A stretch of DNA of 45,479 bases from Natronolimnohabitans sp. A-GB9 (GCF_030848565.1 NZ_JAVDDV010000024.1:1-45479), one strand, 5' to 3'. Counted from the first letter of the stretch, positions 1-8,463 are shown. Translations and numbers: made by a program. The notes: generated from the sequence alone by a model not told the origin.

Positions 1-1
1 T

Positions 2-172
2 ATATTGATTTTGCCAATAGCAATAGGACTCGTCTCTTATTTCTCCAGTGATTCCTTCGTATCTGGGGTTCTATACGGGTTTCTAATGGCAGTTATTATC
101 TTACTCTTTTACTGGTGGTCAGACATACTCGGCAATCCTGAATACGCGGGATGGCCGTTCAATAACAAGTAG
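2..172 (+). CDS. C-terminal end of a small membrane protein (cut by window edge)
   Basis: An open frame runs from the window edge to a TAG at 170-172 and encodes about 56 residues. It is mostly hydrophobic, with two probable membrane segments separated by a short polar stretch (FSSDSF), and it ends in a polar tail (EYAGWPFNNK). I do not recognise a family. It lies on the far side of the integrase from the att site, so it is probably cargo of a neighbouring integrated element that extends left of the window. The start is not visible. The amino-acid pattern is convincing but there is no motif support. Confidence 0.45.
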   Translation: MLILPIAIGLVSYFSSDSFVSGVLYGFLMAVIILLFYWWSDILGNPEYAGWPFNNK

Positions 173-371
173 TAGATAGCCAGTGCGACCATTCTTATCC
201 CTGTAGTGACCGCTCGACTTTCCGCGTTGATCGACATTCACACCGTCCCACATTCGCGCTGTGTATTCAGCACGCAGTTCGTATCCGCTCTGAAGGATTT
301 CAACAGAGCCTGGTACTCCGTTTTTCTGGAAAGTGAGAAATTCGGGAGTTTCAGGCCTCTATTCCTTACGC

Positions 372-385
372 TGGCCTCCAGGCCA
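372..385 (-). terminator. Hairpin just after the integrase stop
   Basis: TGGCCT and AGGCCA form perfect 6-bp arms around CC, two bases beyond the stop codon of the minus-strand integrase gene. The position suggests a transcription-ending or RNA-stabilising hairpin. No long T-run follows, so this is a structural inference. Confidence 0.35.
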
Positions 386-387
386 AC

Positions 388-1401
388 TTACAACCGATCG
401 ACGTACTTCATTCGAGTCTCTCTCTCGTCCTCTTTTGTCTGCTCGTTATAGTGTTTCTCGAGCGTCTCGATACTCACGTCGCATCGGTCACTAACCTTGT
501 CTTTGGGCCATCCACTATTGAGGTGGTGTGTTATTGCTCCCCGGCGAATGGGATGCATTGATGTTGACGACGGACAGCCGAAGGCTTTCGCTTTTTTCTG
601 AGCTGCTTCGCACGTCTCTATGTCTTTGTTATGCGGGCAGTCGTTCGTGTACACGCACGGGCGCGAGAAGGCCACGACGTTCTTGTACGCCCGCTGCCGC
701 GTGAGGCGTTGGGTTCTCGTAGTGAAGAGTGGCCGCCGGTTGTAGTCGTCTCTCGCGTCCTCACGATGGACCTCGATGTAATCGTTTAGGACGCCAATCA
801 GTTCTTCGGAGATCGTGACGTTGCGTTCTCCCTTGGGTCCGTTTTTGAGCGACGTTCCCTGCTCCTTCCGGTCGACGAACTCGAGCTTCCGTTCTGCGGG
901 ATAGAAGTCACCAATGTCGAGAGCGATAGCTCCTGAGATTCGACAGCCAGTCTCCCAGAGCGTGTAGAACAGCGCGTGTTGTCTCGAGGCATACTGGTAG
1001 GTTTCAAGATAGCCAAGAATCTCCTGTGCCGTCTGGAGCGTTATGTGTTTGTGGCTGGCTTGATCGGCTTCTGGGATCTGCGGTATGTCGATCTTCTCAC
1101 CGATGCCCAGCTCGACGAGGCTGGAACTCTCGCACCAATTCACGAACGTTTTGATGTGCTTGACGTTGCTTTTGAACGTGGCGGGTGCGAGATCATCTTT
1201 TTGCCTGTTCAGTTTCCACTGCTCGATTAGGTAGCCGTCCATCTCTTGCATAGATTCGACGCCTTCTCGCTCGAGGTATTGGACGAAGTGTTTGGTTGGG
1301 TATTTGTAGGCGCGGTAGGCTGAGTGTTTGAGGGTAGCCTTTTTTGCTGTCAGGAAGTCGCGCCGTGCTTTGCGCGGGTGAACGTTTCGGTTGGGTGTCA
1401 T
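388..1401 (-). CDS. Tyrosine recombinase / phage-type integrase
   Basis: This 337-residue protein has an N-terminal SAM-like core-binding domain (about residues 10-105) followed by a tyrosine-recombinase catalytic domain (about 120-335). Visible catalytic elements are the first Arg in ETGCRISG, a Lys in the beta-hairpin region (SLKNGPKGE), the HPIRR box, and the nucleophilic Tyr in ETLEKHY near the C-terminus. A Cys-rich insertion (CVYTNDCPHNKDIETC) is typical of haloarchaeal integrases and may bind zinc. All catalytic boxes are present, so the enzyme is probably competent. Its start lies 185 bp from a tRNA-end-like att sequence, which fits site-specific integration of an element extending leftwards. 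It is related to the broken integrase at 11.8-12.6 kb and could act on that element in trans. Confidence 0.92.
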   Translation of the reverse strand: MTPNRNVHPRKARRDFLTAKKATLKHSAYRAYKYPTKHFVQYLEREGVESMQEMDGYLIEQWKLNRQKDDLAPATFKSNVKHIKTFVNWCESSSLVELGIGEKIDIPQIPEADQASHKHITLQTAQEILGYLETYQYASRQHALFYTLWETGCRISGAIALDIGDFYPAERKLEFVDRKEQGTSLKNGPKGERNVTISEELIGVLNDYIEVHREDARDDYNRRPLFTTRTQRLTRQRAYKNVVAFSRPCVYTNDCPHNKDIETCEAAQKKAKAFGCPSSTSMHPIRRGAITHHLNSGWPKDKVSDRCDVSIETLEKHYNEQTKEDERETRMKYVDRL

Positions 1402-1536
1402 TGATCGGGTTCTCCGATCACAGTCGGTCGTGTGTACTCACGCTGGGGTGTAGCGGTCGCACCGAGTGGCCACCTATCTGAGATTATGAATCCTGAAGGG
1501 GTAAAGTGGAAACGCCGAGCGACGGTTGCGAGGCGT

Positions 1537-1601
1537 TGGGTCGGGGATTTATTTCGTGAGTCGTTAGGCGAACGAAAGGGTTCAAATCCCTCCGACCCCA
1601 T
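1537..1601 (+). other. tRNA-3'-end-like attachment site (left att of island)
   Basis: The segment ends in a T-arm (AAGGG, loop TTCAAAT, CCCTC) followed by CGACCCC and A, as in a tRNA 3' end. A preceding TCGTT-AGGCG-AACGA hairpin resembles a long variable arm, and TGGGTCG at 1537-1543 could pair with the acceptor 3' strand. Only about 32 nt separate the two acceptor strands' inner ends before the T-arm, so there is no room for a normal D-arm plus anticodon arm. This is a remnant or att copy and not a working tRNA gene. The last 16 bp recur at 12692-12707. Confidence 0.6.
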
Positions 1602-1668
1602 TTGAAATAAAAACCGAGGAGCGGCTTCTCTCGGGTTTTCGACATACTTCGAACACGGGGTGGTCTGC

Positions 1669-1902
1669 GTGACGACCGCCCCCTGGCCATCGACGACTGG
1701 CCAGTCGACGTGTCGCCACTGCGGATCTCACGTTTCCGATCAGTTCTGCCGCGTCTACGGCGACAATCGGGATCGAGTTCACCGCTGTCCCGAGTGTGAC
1801 ACCTACTGCCGACTGACCCGTGGGTCCGCAGCTGGGACCGACGTCGCGATCCCCGACCCCGAGACGTCGGAAGGCCGCCACGGTGGTGAGGTCGATGTCT
1901 GA
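1669..1902 (+). CDS. Small CxxC zinc-finger protein (DUF7563-like)
   Basis: This 77-residue protein (from GTG at 1669; GTG at 1660 is also possible) carries CRHCGSHVSDQF and, about 25 residues later, CPECDTYC, which suggests one zinc-binding site. The pattern CxxCG-HV...RV-GDN-DRVHRCPxC matches a small protein that recurs in haloarchaeal plasmids, proviruses and integrative elements; I recall it as DUF7563. Its molecular role is unknown; a nucleic-acid-binding or regulatory role is an inference from the zinc ribbon. It is the first gene inside the left att copy. The C-terminal tail is polar and probably unstructured. Confidence 0.7.
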   Translation: MTTAPWPSTTGQSTCRHCGSHVSDQFCRVYGDNRDRVHRCPECDTYCRLTRGSAAGTDVAIPDPETSEGRHGGEVDV

Positions 1903-2043
1903 GACGTTCGTTCGTGCGAGCGACCTGGACGACGTCTCGAGTCGAACGCCCATCGCCCATCCAGCAAGCGAGGCGGTTCGTTGCTTGCTCGAGGAATGCA
2001 AGAACACTGTTTCGTGGCGAGATGAAAATCAAGACCAAGCGAC

Positions 2044-2172
2044 TTACAGCGGGAGTGACCAGTCGTGGCCGCAGTCTGGACACTCGAAGTCTGCGATCGT
2101 CTCGTCCTCAGAGACGTATTTGTCGACTAATTCACCTAGTCCATCATCACACTCAGGACAACGGGCTCTCAT
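2044..2172 (-). CDS. 42-residue zinc-ribbon protein
   Basis: The minus strand reads ATG at 2172 to TAA at 2044-2046 and gives 42 residues. It begins MRARCPECDDGLGELV and has a second knuckle CPDCGHDWSLPL at the C-terminus. The two CPxC knuckles 24 residues apart, an acidic linker and a terminal aromatic-rich tail are a compact zinc-ribbon design common among haloarchaeal microproteins. It sits between the other two small zinc-finger genes of the island, on the opposite strand. Its function is unknown. The cysteine spacing makes chance unlikely despite the short length. Confidence 0.65.
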   Translation of the reverse strand: MRARCPECDDGLGELVDKYVSEDETIADFECPDCGHDWSLPL

Positions 2173-2313
2173 TGCTACTATACGTCGTCTTAGCGACCAA
2201 CCCCGGTTGAGTCTCCTCCCCAATTGCTTTGGTAGTTCATCTATCGAAACCTGTCTGAACGTTACGAAGCGTTCCAGAAACCACCCGGTGCCGAACGAAA
2301 GCGGAGGTCAGCG

Positions 2314-2604
2314 ATGAGCGTCGATCGCGACGATCGCGACCTCGAGGCCGAGCTGGCGAGCGCCGATGCTGGCCGGGTCGGGATCCCCGTCGACGCGGTC
2401 TGCGTGGGCTGTGGGCGGACCCGAGTCAAGCGCGTCGATCCAGCGGCGATGGATCACGATTCCCAGGTCGACCCGACCACGCTCGAGGCGACGGACTGCG
2501 CGTCGTTCAAGCATATCTGTCACTCCTGCCAGGCCGCGACGTGGTGGAATCCGGTGGCCGTGTTGACCGGCCTTCTCGAGTCTGATCGGGGTGATCAGGA
2601 GTGA
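2314..2604 (+). CDS. Small zinc-finger protein upstream of element winged-helix gene
   Basis: This 96-residue acidic protein has two cysteine pairs, CVGCGRTR near residue 30 and CHSCQAATWW near residue 70, consistent with one zinc-ribbon site. The next gene starts with GTG inside its stop codon (GTGA overlap at 2601-2604), so the two are very likely co-transcribed and translationally coupled. The same order, a small Cys-rich protein ahead of a ~500-residue winged-helix protein, is typical of haloarchaeal plasmids and proviruses. I infer a DNA-binding accessory role, but no family assignment is firm. Confidence 0.65.
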   Translation: MSVDRDDRDLEAELASADAGRVGIPVDAVCVGCGRTRVKRVDPAAMDHDSQVDPTTLEATDCASFKHICHSCQAATWWNPVAVLTGLLESDRGDQE

Positions 2605-4115
2605 CGTCCGACCACCCGGCGACGGCCGCTCACGAAATTCGAGGCTATCTGACCTACACCGAGTACGGCGACTCACCGTACTGGCAGTGGGGGAAAGTGG
2701 TCGAGGCGTACGACGGCGGTCAGAAGGACATCAACATCGATATCGACGGCGAACGGTGGGTCGTCTCCGTTGGCTACCAGGATGGTGGTCTCGAGCCGCG
2801 CCCGTCGGACAAGGTCGACGGAAACCTTCGCGAATACCGCGTCACGGCTCACGGCGAAGACGAACGGAAGCTCCCGCTGTTGATTCAGCCCCGACTCGAT
2901 TGGTCGAGCGAGCGTCGTCCCCAGTCCGTCCCCGCCGATCTCGGGCTCGCGACGAACGTCAAGCTCGAGCAGTGTGTCAACCTCGAGCCCGAGGAGATCG
3001 AGGAGCTGATCCCGCGTGTGCTGTCGGCGATCGCGGAGAAAGTCGACGTCGACTGGTACGCCGAATACTTCACCGGCACACCACACGAGTACTCGAGAGT
3101 CACCCAGTATGAGCGATACCTCCGTGTCGACCGGGAGTACGCACGCAAGATCGTCAGAAGCGATGGGATCTTTCACCGACTGTTCCACTTGCTCGCCGAC
3201 CAGGAGGGATCGAAGATCGTCTACTCGGCGGACAACCGCGACGTCGTCGGCTACAATCACCAGCTCCGGCTGCCGACGAAAGCCGTCTCGAAGATGTTCC
3301 CCGACGGTACCCGTCATGGGCTCCAACTCAAGCACTATCACCCGGAGCACGTCCGCAAAGACGAGAAAACCGACGATGGCGAACTCGACCCGTTGTACCA
3401 TCCGAAACTCGGTGCGCTGTTCAAGAAGGGACTGAACGGCGGCGCTCATCCCTGGCACGAAATCGACGGTCTCGGGCAGGAACTCGAGGAGACGCTGATC
3501 AACACCCTCGAGTGGTCGGACGTCCCGACCAAGGGATCGACGTCGTTCGTTTCCGACTGGCACTTCGACGCGACCGAGCGATCCGACCTGGACGTCGCGC
3601 TGTTCGACGATCCGACGCCAGCGATCGAAACCGAACAGGAGTCCGTGTTGATCTCGACGCTGACCAGGCTGTCCGATCGCGACCAGGACGTCCTCGAGCG
3701 GGTGGCCGTGACCGATGGCGGGAACGCCCACGTCGACGAGATCGCCGAGGAAACCGATTGGTCGACGTCGACGGTCTACCGCGCGCTGCGGAAACTCGGC
3801 GATCTGCTCGAGAACGACAACGGGAACGTGTCGTTCATCTCGGCGAAGATCCGCGATCGCGTTCGCGAGTTAGTCGACCAGCTCGACGAGACCGTCGAAG
3901 CGACGACGCGGATTATCGAGGATACGCTCGACGTCGATCCGCGCGATCTCGAGCGAAAGGGTCGGGCGTGGCAGAACTGGCTCACCCGGTACGGCGCCGA
4001 ACTGATCCGCAAGGGAGAGCAACCGAACGAGAACGCGAAGATCCGCATTCGGGAGATCCTGAACACCTACAAGTCGGTACAGCGTGTCATAGAATCAGTC
4101 TCAGCCGGTCAGTAG
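2601..4115 (+). CDS. Element-type winged-helix protein (DUF7845-like)
   Basis: This 504-residue acidic protein starts at a GTG that overlaps the previous stop. The N-terminal two thirds (opening EIRGYLTYTEYGDSPYWQWG) match a family I recall from haloarchaeal plasmids, proviruses and integrative elements, annotated as DUF7845. A winged helix lies at about residues 360-410 (LTRLSDRDQDVLERV ... STSTVYRALRKLGDLL), followed by a helical C-terminal region. It has no transposase or polymerase motif that I can see. Its frequent presence as the largest conserved gene of such elements suggests a role in replication, partition or control of the element, but that is inference. It looks intact, unlike much of the island. 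Confidence 0.75.
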   Translation: MTSDHPATAAHEIRGYLTYTEYGDSPYWQWGKVVEAYDGGQKDINIDIDGERWVVSVGYQDGGLEPRPSDKVDGNLREYRVTAHGEDERKLPLLIQPRLDWSSERRPQSVPADLGLATNVKLEQCVNLEPEEIEELIPRVLSAIAEKVDVDWYAEYFTGTPHEYSRVTQYERYLRVDREYARKIVRSDGIFHRLFHLLADQEGSKIVYSADNRDVVGYNHQLRLPTKAVSKMFPDGTRHGLQLKHYHPEHVRKDEKTDDGELDPLYHPKLGALFKKGLNGGAHPWHEIDGLGQELEETLINTLEWSDVPTKGSTSFVSDWHFDATERSDLDVALFDDPTPAIETEQESVLISTLTRLSDRDQDVLERVAVTDGGNAHVDEIAEETDWSTSTVYRALRKLGDLLENDNGNVSFISAKIRDRVRELVDQLDETVEATTRIIEDTLDVDPRDLERKGRAWQNWLTRYGAELIRKGEQPNENAKIRIREILNTYKSVQRVIESVSAGQ

Positions 4116-4382
4116 AACTGCGAACTGATCGAAGAAGAAATTACCAGATAAGAGTAGTATTTGTACTGGTATGCAAGATGGAAGGCGCGAGTGTTGCAGA
4201 CAAAATGACCTACGACCACCTCGGAACTGCCACTGTGAATCGATTCCCGTCGTCATACTCGAAAGTACGCTTACCGTTCGACAACTGCGAGACTTTAGTT
4301 TCTGGGTGGGGACGCACTACTGGCACAGGCAAGCATTTATAATAGATCTTGATGGATCGATAAAGCAACCCGGGATAGGGTA

Positions 4383-4916
4383 CTAGTCTGCCGGGAGGGC
4401 ATCGAGCCGTCGCAGGCTATACGTTCGAGGCAATATTTCGTGTTCATTTTCAAAGTAATCGTGGAGAGCATCATCGTATCCGCCGTCTGGTGCTTCGATA
4501 GAATCCACCTCTACGTACCTGTTTTCGTCATCATCCCATTCATATAGGAATCCGTACCCGCCTGCACCAGCTTCCTGTGTATACGCTACAAGTGCCCACC
4601 CGTCACCATATCCAAGAGACAGCGTTGCAGCAACCCATACCTCAACTACGGTATTATTGAGATCAGCGCCGTACACGTACACCTTCCCGTCTTCCTCAAT
4701 CACATTTATGTCCTCAAAATTGCCGTGTTCCGTGATGTAGTCCCAGTTTCTTGCACCTGGATTAATATCGTTGAACACGCCGTAGTCCCCAGTGTACGAT
4801 GCAGGGATGGATTCGATATCATCACCTGACAACGCTGCCTGAAGGTTTGTCTTAACGGCCGTAGGACTGACATCGTCTGGTGCTATCGTGATGCAGACCT
4901 CATCCCAACTACCCAT
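4383..4916 (-). CDS. Hypothetical acidic protein
   Basis: This 177-residue protein has no recognised domain. It is acidic and rich in Gly, Asp, Tyr and Trp, with no signal peptide and no membrane segment, so it is probably cytoplasmic. The middle (VYVYGADLNNTVVEVWVAATLSL) and the following segment look like alternating beta strands. Codon usage is visibly less GC-rich than in the flanking chromosomal genes, which fits acquired cargo of the island. It has no clear operon partner: about 270 bp separate it from the convergent gene on one side and about 300 bp from the resolvase stub on the other. Confidence 0.6.
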   Translation of the reverse strand: MGSWDEVCITIAPDDVSPTAVKTNLQAALSGDDIESIPASYTGDYGVFNDINPGARNWDYITEHGNFEDINVIEEDGKVYVYGADLNNTVVEVWVAATLSLGYGDGWALVAYTQEAGAGGYGFLYEWDDDENRYVEVDSIEAPDGGYDDALHDYFENEHEILPRTYSLRRLDALPAD

Positions 4917-5212
4917 GTTTAGCAGGTCACTGTTTACACCCCGGATGTTAGTGCTTTACTCACCGACGAACTTCCCTGGCCACGCAAGGAAGTGAAGAGC
5001 GTCAGCTCGCCGTCGCAGACATGTTTGAACTCTCATCAACCGGGCGGTCACATTCATCGGTTGTGTCCCAAACCTATCTAGAGTCGTAACCTACCGATCC
5101 CGTCGTAAAGAGGTCTATGACATATACTTCCATGTCGAAAAGGTATTCTTCTTAGCCACCCTGTCGATATGCTCTTTTCTTTAAGTTGATTAGAGGTGAC
5201 GTATAGGTGAGA
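4917..5212. other. Intergenic stretch, no gene recognised
   Basis: About 300 bp between the hypothetical gene and the resolvase stub hold only short, unconvincing frames. The last 80 bp are AT-rich (TTTCTTTAAGTTGATTAG, then GTATAGG) and may be the original promoter of the recombinase gene. Confidence 0.4.
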
Positions 5213-5320
5213 ATGAATGCCGCTATCTACGCTCGTGTTTCGACAAACGAGCAAGATCCGCAACGGCAAATCGAAGACTGTCGCGGGACGCTCGACGAGC
5301 GGGACAGTGATAGGGCTTAG
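5213..5320 (+). pseudogene. Truncated serine recombinase (resolvase N-terminus)
   Basis: The 35-residue frame opens MNAAIYARVSTNEQDPQRQI. The ARVST box carries the catalytic serine and the EQDPxRQ motif is the hallmark of the resolvase/invertase N-terminal domain. A full-length member would be about 180-300 residues or more. Here the frame stops after DERDSDRA at a TAG, and nothing resembling the rest of the catalytic domain or its HTH follows. It is a stub left by deletion or recombination within the island. Family assignment is firm; the lineage of the original enzyme (transposon resolvase or IS607-type) cannot be told. Confidence 0.75.
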
Positions 5321-5661
5321 CGTAATTCGAACATCTGCACAACTTCGGACTCCGCCCCCGAAAAACGGAGGTCGATTCCGCGTGAGCCGAGTTTTCGACT
5401 CATCGTGATCAACACGCGTGAACGGTATACTCGGTTATTTCGGTCTTCAGCGACAGCGCTGGCTAGCGATAGCAACAACCTCCTTCGAGGGAGCGGGGTA
5501 TAATGTCGGTGGAACGTGTATTCGATCGAAAGTTGCATAAGTGAAGTTGACAACCAGCAATACTCGGGCCGTGGTGTTCCAATCGACGTCGGTCATAATC
5601 GTGAGCCGAAAATCTCGAGTGTCGACGGACAGGCCGCGATCACGCGTGTAATCCTCGAACG
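5321..5661. other. Intergenic stretch, no gene recognised
   Basis: About 340 bp between the resolvase stub and the GAP-family frame. Overlapping short frames occur on both strands but lack any family pattern. An inverted CTCCG/CGGAG pair flanks CCCCCGAAAAA around 5350. This probably represents scar sequence between two recombined segments. Confidence 0.4.
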
Positions 5662-6275
5662 ATGAACTTCCTGGTAATCCTCCCCCTGGTATTCGTCATG
5701 ATCGGCGGGCCACAAATCCTCAGCGCCATCTTTCTGGCCACGAGCGAGGACTGGCGGCGGAATTCGGCCGCGTTCGTCTTCGGCGCCTCCCTCTCGATCA
5801 GTCTCGTCGTCACGCTCGCGTATTATTTCGGCAGTGGCGTTCGTCAAGGCGGATCGAACCGGATGCTGCAGCTGTTCGTACTCGTCGTTCTCCTCGCCGC
5901 GATGGTGAACGTCTACCTGAAGCGCGAGCAATCGGAACCCCCGGCGTGGATGGGGAACTCGAGACCGCGACTCCGACGTTCTCGTTCCAACTGGGATTCC
6001 TGTTGATGGGGTTCTTTCCGACCGACATTCTCACGTCGATCACCGTCGGGACCTACCTCGCGAGTCACGGCGATCCGCTGTGGTACGCGACCGGGTTTGT
6101 CTTACTGACGCTACTGTTTCTGGCCGTTCCATCGCTTTCACTGGTTATGATCGGCGACCGTGCGGAGACGCTCCTTCCGACGGTTCGCACGTGGATGAAC
6201 ACACATTCGTGGATCGTGAGCGAAATCGTGATCCTCATCTTTGTCGTGATTACCATCAACAACATCGTCGGGTGA
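5662..6275 (+). pseudogene. GAP-family (Sap-like) membrane protein with a one-base frameshift
   Basis: Two overlapping frames together give one protein of about 205 residues. The first (from ATG 5662) has helices MNFLVILPLVFVMIGGPQIL and a second segment ending in YLKREQSEPPAWMG. The second frame continues ELETATPTFSF then LGFLLMGFFPTDILTSITVG and further helices to NNIVG. This architecture matches GAP-family/Sap-type six-helix membrane proteins, thought to act as exporters. The frames join at the G-run at 5952-5955: one extra G would restore WMGELETA. So a single-base loss in a homopolymer has broken the gene, or the base call is wrong. A hairpin follows at 6296. Confidence 0.75.
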
Positions 6276-6295
6276 CTCTCTATCGAAGGGGATAG

Positions 6296-6314
6296 TGGCG
6301 TCGGAAACGCCACG
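6296..6314 (+). terminator. Hairpin after GAP-family gene
   Basis: GTGGCG and CGCCAC form 6-bp arms around a 7-nt loop, 20 bp past the GAP-family stop and ahead of the binding-protein gene. A role in transcript ending is inferred from position only. Confidence 0.35.
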
Positions 6315-6475
6315 AGCAGGCGGTGGTTCCGGGTACCGTGTACACGATAGCGACCGTCGCTATCAGCACTGAGACGGTACCGTCGACGTTCCTCGAGTAC
6401 AGGTACAGGGCAGGGAAACTCACGCTAACCGCCGGAAAGCTACTTTGCGAACTTTGTGGGGAGTTGGAGTGGAAG

Positions 6476-7072
6476 ATGTCGAGAAGATCTAACGCCAGTG
6501 GACAGGAGCGACGGAGTACGAATCGTCGACGGTTTTTGAAAGCGACCGGGGGAGCGGGCGCCGCCGGCCTTGCAGGCTGTCTGGGTGGCGAGTCGACGGC
6601 AACCGCCACCGCTTCCGAGGCGGACGATAGCAGCGACGAAGACGACGGGGGTGACGAGACGCCGACGGACACGATCACACTCGGCGGCTCGATGAGCCTT
6701 TCCGGCGATCTCTCCGACCTCGGTCGGCTGTATGCGGACGCGTACGAATTGACCAGAGAGCGAATCAACAACGCTGGCGGCGTCGAAGCGGGCGACGGTA
6801 CTACCTACGATCTCGAGCTGGTCCTGCGAGACGACGAGAGCAACCCCTCGAGGAGCGAAGCCATCTACCAGGACCTCGTCAACCAGGCGGGGATCGACTA
6901 CCTGGTGGGGCCGTACTCGAGCGGAATTACACTGCCGGCCAGTGACGTCGCGGCGAACGCCGAGCGGCCGATGGTTGCGGGTGGCGGCGCTAGCAGGCAG
7001 ATACTCGAGCGCGACAACGAGTGGATTTTCAGCCTGTTACCGACCGCCGACACCTACGCCACCACGCATTGG
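6476..7072 (+). pseudogene. ABC transporter substrate-binding lipoprotein (LivK-like), truncated by IS
   Basis: The frame from ATG 6476 begins with a twin-arginine signal (NRRRFLKATGGAGAAGLAGC). Its lipobox LAGC is followed by a low-complexity acidic linker, so it is a Tat-exported, lipid-anchored protein. The mature part (ITLGGSMSLSGDLSDLG, ERINNAGG, LVLRDDESNPSRS, YLVGPYSSG) is the N-terminal lobe of a branched-chain-amino-acid-type periplasmic binding protein (Leu/Ile/Val-binding fold). Only about 200 residues of an expected 420 or more remain before the IS begins at 7073. The distal half is not found on the other side of the IS, so the break involved loss of DNA and not insertion alone. 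No permease or ATPase gene is nearby. Confidence 0.8.
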
Positions 7073-8463
7073 TCTTTAGTTAGGCCTCAGCAGCCGGCTT
7101 GATGGCGATAGCGAGCTGTTCTTGGAGAATCGGGCGTTGTTTGTGGATCTTCTGCGCGTCGGCGATGAGGCGGTCAAGCAGTGGTGGTGGAGAATACCCG
7201 AGGTAGCCACTCAACCGGTAGAGAATGAGCTGGGCGTGCGACCGGAAGGTCGCCGCCCAGCGTTCCGGCGGGAACACGAGCTCATCATCTGCGTGTTCGA
7301 TGACCAGACTGAGCAACTCACGGCTCACGACCAAGGACAACAGCGCCGCGTACAACAGAATCTCTACGACGTGCTTCTTCGTCGTATCGAACTCATCCAG
7401 TCTGTACTGCGTCTTCAGCTCCCGAAACAGTAGTTCTACCTCCCACCTGCACCGGTAGATCGTCGCTAGATCCTCCGGCAGGAACTCTTCGCGTGAGGGA
7501 TTCGTGATGTACAGGTGGTAGTCGTCGGCGTCCTCGTTGCGGACGCCGACGACGCGGAACCGTTTCGTATCGCGTGACTGCGTGCCCGCGTACTCTCTCC
7601 GGTCAAACTCGATCTCAACTTCGACATCGATGTACTTGCGACAGAGATCGTCCACGACGTCGAAGATTTTCTTCCCCTCCAAGGGAATGGCGCGGCCGCT
7701 CCATTCCCGTAATTCGTCGGTTACAACCGGGTTAGAGCTGCGTTTCAGTCGGCTCACGAAGTAGCCGTCGTTCTCGTCGATCAATGCGAATCGTCGGTAC
7801 TTGAAATAGGCCAGGTCGAGGATCGCTAACCGGCCTTCGAGCCACGATCCTGTCTCGAACTGTGTGCTGTCGTGTCGTTTCTCGTCTGTGACACTGAACC
7901 GGTCGATCGTCTGCTCAGTGACGTTGTGGAGCAGGTGGAGCCGTGCTCCAGCCTGCTCCTCACGGCGACCTTCGTACTCCTCAGAAAGCAACTCGTGGAG
8001 CCGGAGAACCGTTCCATCTGCGATCATTACGTCTCTGAATCGGTTGAACTCTTCTGAGACAGTGTGGGGAACAGCGACCTCGTCGAGCCCGTACTCGACG
8101 AGGTCGCGGAGGTACTCTGCGAGAGTCGGCGTCAACCGCTGATAGAAGCCTCCTGAGGACAATGTCTTGTCTGCAGTTGAGTTGTAGCTTCGTCTGAAGC
8201 TGGCGAGCGTTCGGCTTGCGCCGCCGGCGAAGCCGAACGCAAATGACCAGACGAGCGGAGGAATCTGCAGTTTCCGGTCACGCTCGACCACGCCGACGGC
8301 ATCGGCGTGGTCTTCGAGCGCTTCAGATGGAAGGAAGTTAGTGAGACGACGTTCTACTTCACGTGAGGAGGGTTCGGAGTGCACATCTGACGCCTCCTCA
8401 TTGCTTCCGAAAAGAACTCTCGATAAGCCGCCGCTGTCGTGCGGTTTTGCGCCTAACTAAAGA
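7073..8463 (-). mobile_element. ISH8-like insertion sequence (IS4 family), 1391 bp
   Basis: The element is bounded by perfect 13-bp inverted repeats, TCTTTAGTTAGGC at 7073-7085 and its complement at 8451-8463, and encodes one transposase on the minus strand. Size and protein match the ISH8 group of the IS4 family. The flanking bases (ACGCATTGG on the left, CGGATGGGG on the right) are not an exact target duplication, and the interrupted gene does not resume on the right. One flank was therefore rearranged after insertion or lost in a second recombination. Confidence 0.85.
7080..8384 (-). CDS. ISH8-type transposase
   Basis: This 434-residue DDE transposase looks complete. The first catalytic Asp lies in VMIADGTVLRL (about residue 120), the second in LAILDLAYFKY (about 190), and the Glu in the YREK-type signature YRCRWEVELLFRELK (about 340-355). 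The N-terminal region is helical, as expected for the DNA-binding part of IS4-family proteins. There is no frameshift or internal stop and both terminal repeats are intact, so the copy could be active. The 3' end of the gene runs into the left inverted repeat. Confidence 0.9.
   Translation of the reverse strand: MHSEPSSREVERRLTNFLPSEALEDHADAVGVVERDRKLQIPPLVWSFAFGFAGGASRTLASFRRSYNSTADKTLSSGGFYQRLTPTLAEYLRDLVEYGLDEVAVPHTVSEEFNRFRDVMIADGTVLRLHELLSEEYEGRREEQAGARLHLLHNVTEQTIDRFSVTDEKRHDSTQFETGSWLEGRLAILDLAYFKYRRFALIDENDGYFVSRLKRSSNPVVTDELREWSGRAIPLEGKKIFDVVDDLCRKYIDVEVEIEFDRREYAGTQSRDTKRFRVVGVRNEDADDYHLYITNPSREEFLPEDLATIYRCRWEVELLFRELKTQYRLDEFDTTKKHVVEILLYAALLSLVVSRELLSLVIEHADDELVFPPERWAATFRSHAQLILYRLSGYLGYSPPPLLDRLIADAQKIHKQRPILQEQLAIAIKPAAEA

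Noticed and set aside
1398-1601. Minus-strand frame opening MGSEGFEPFRSPNDSRNKSP
   Set aside because: It is a translation of the tRNA-like att sequence, a familiar false ORF type, with no other support.
1537-1601. Complete tRNA gene
   Set aside because: The acceptor and T-arm are recognisable, but the interior is too short for both D-arm and anticodon arm, so it is treated as an att remnant.
4171-4386. 71-residue ORF between the winged-helix gene and the hypothetical gene
   Set aside because: It has no family pattern, overlaps the convergent gene end, and lacks a credible promoter position.
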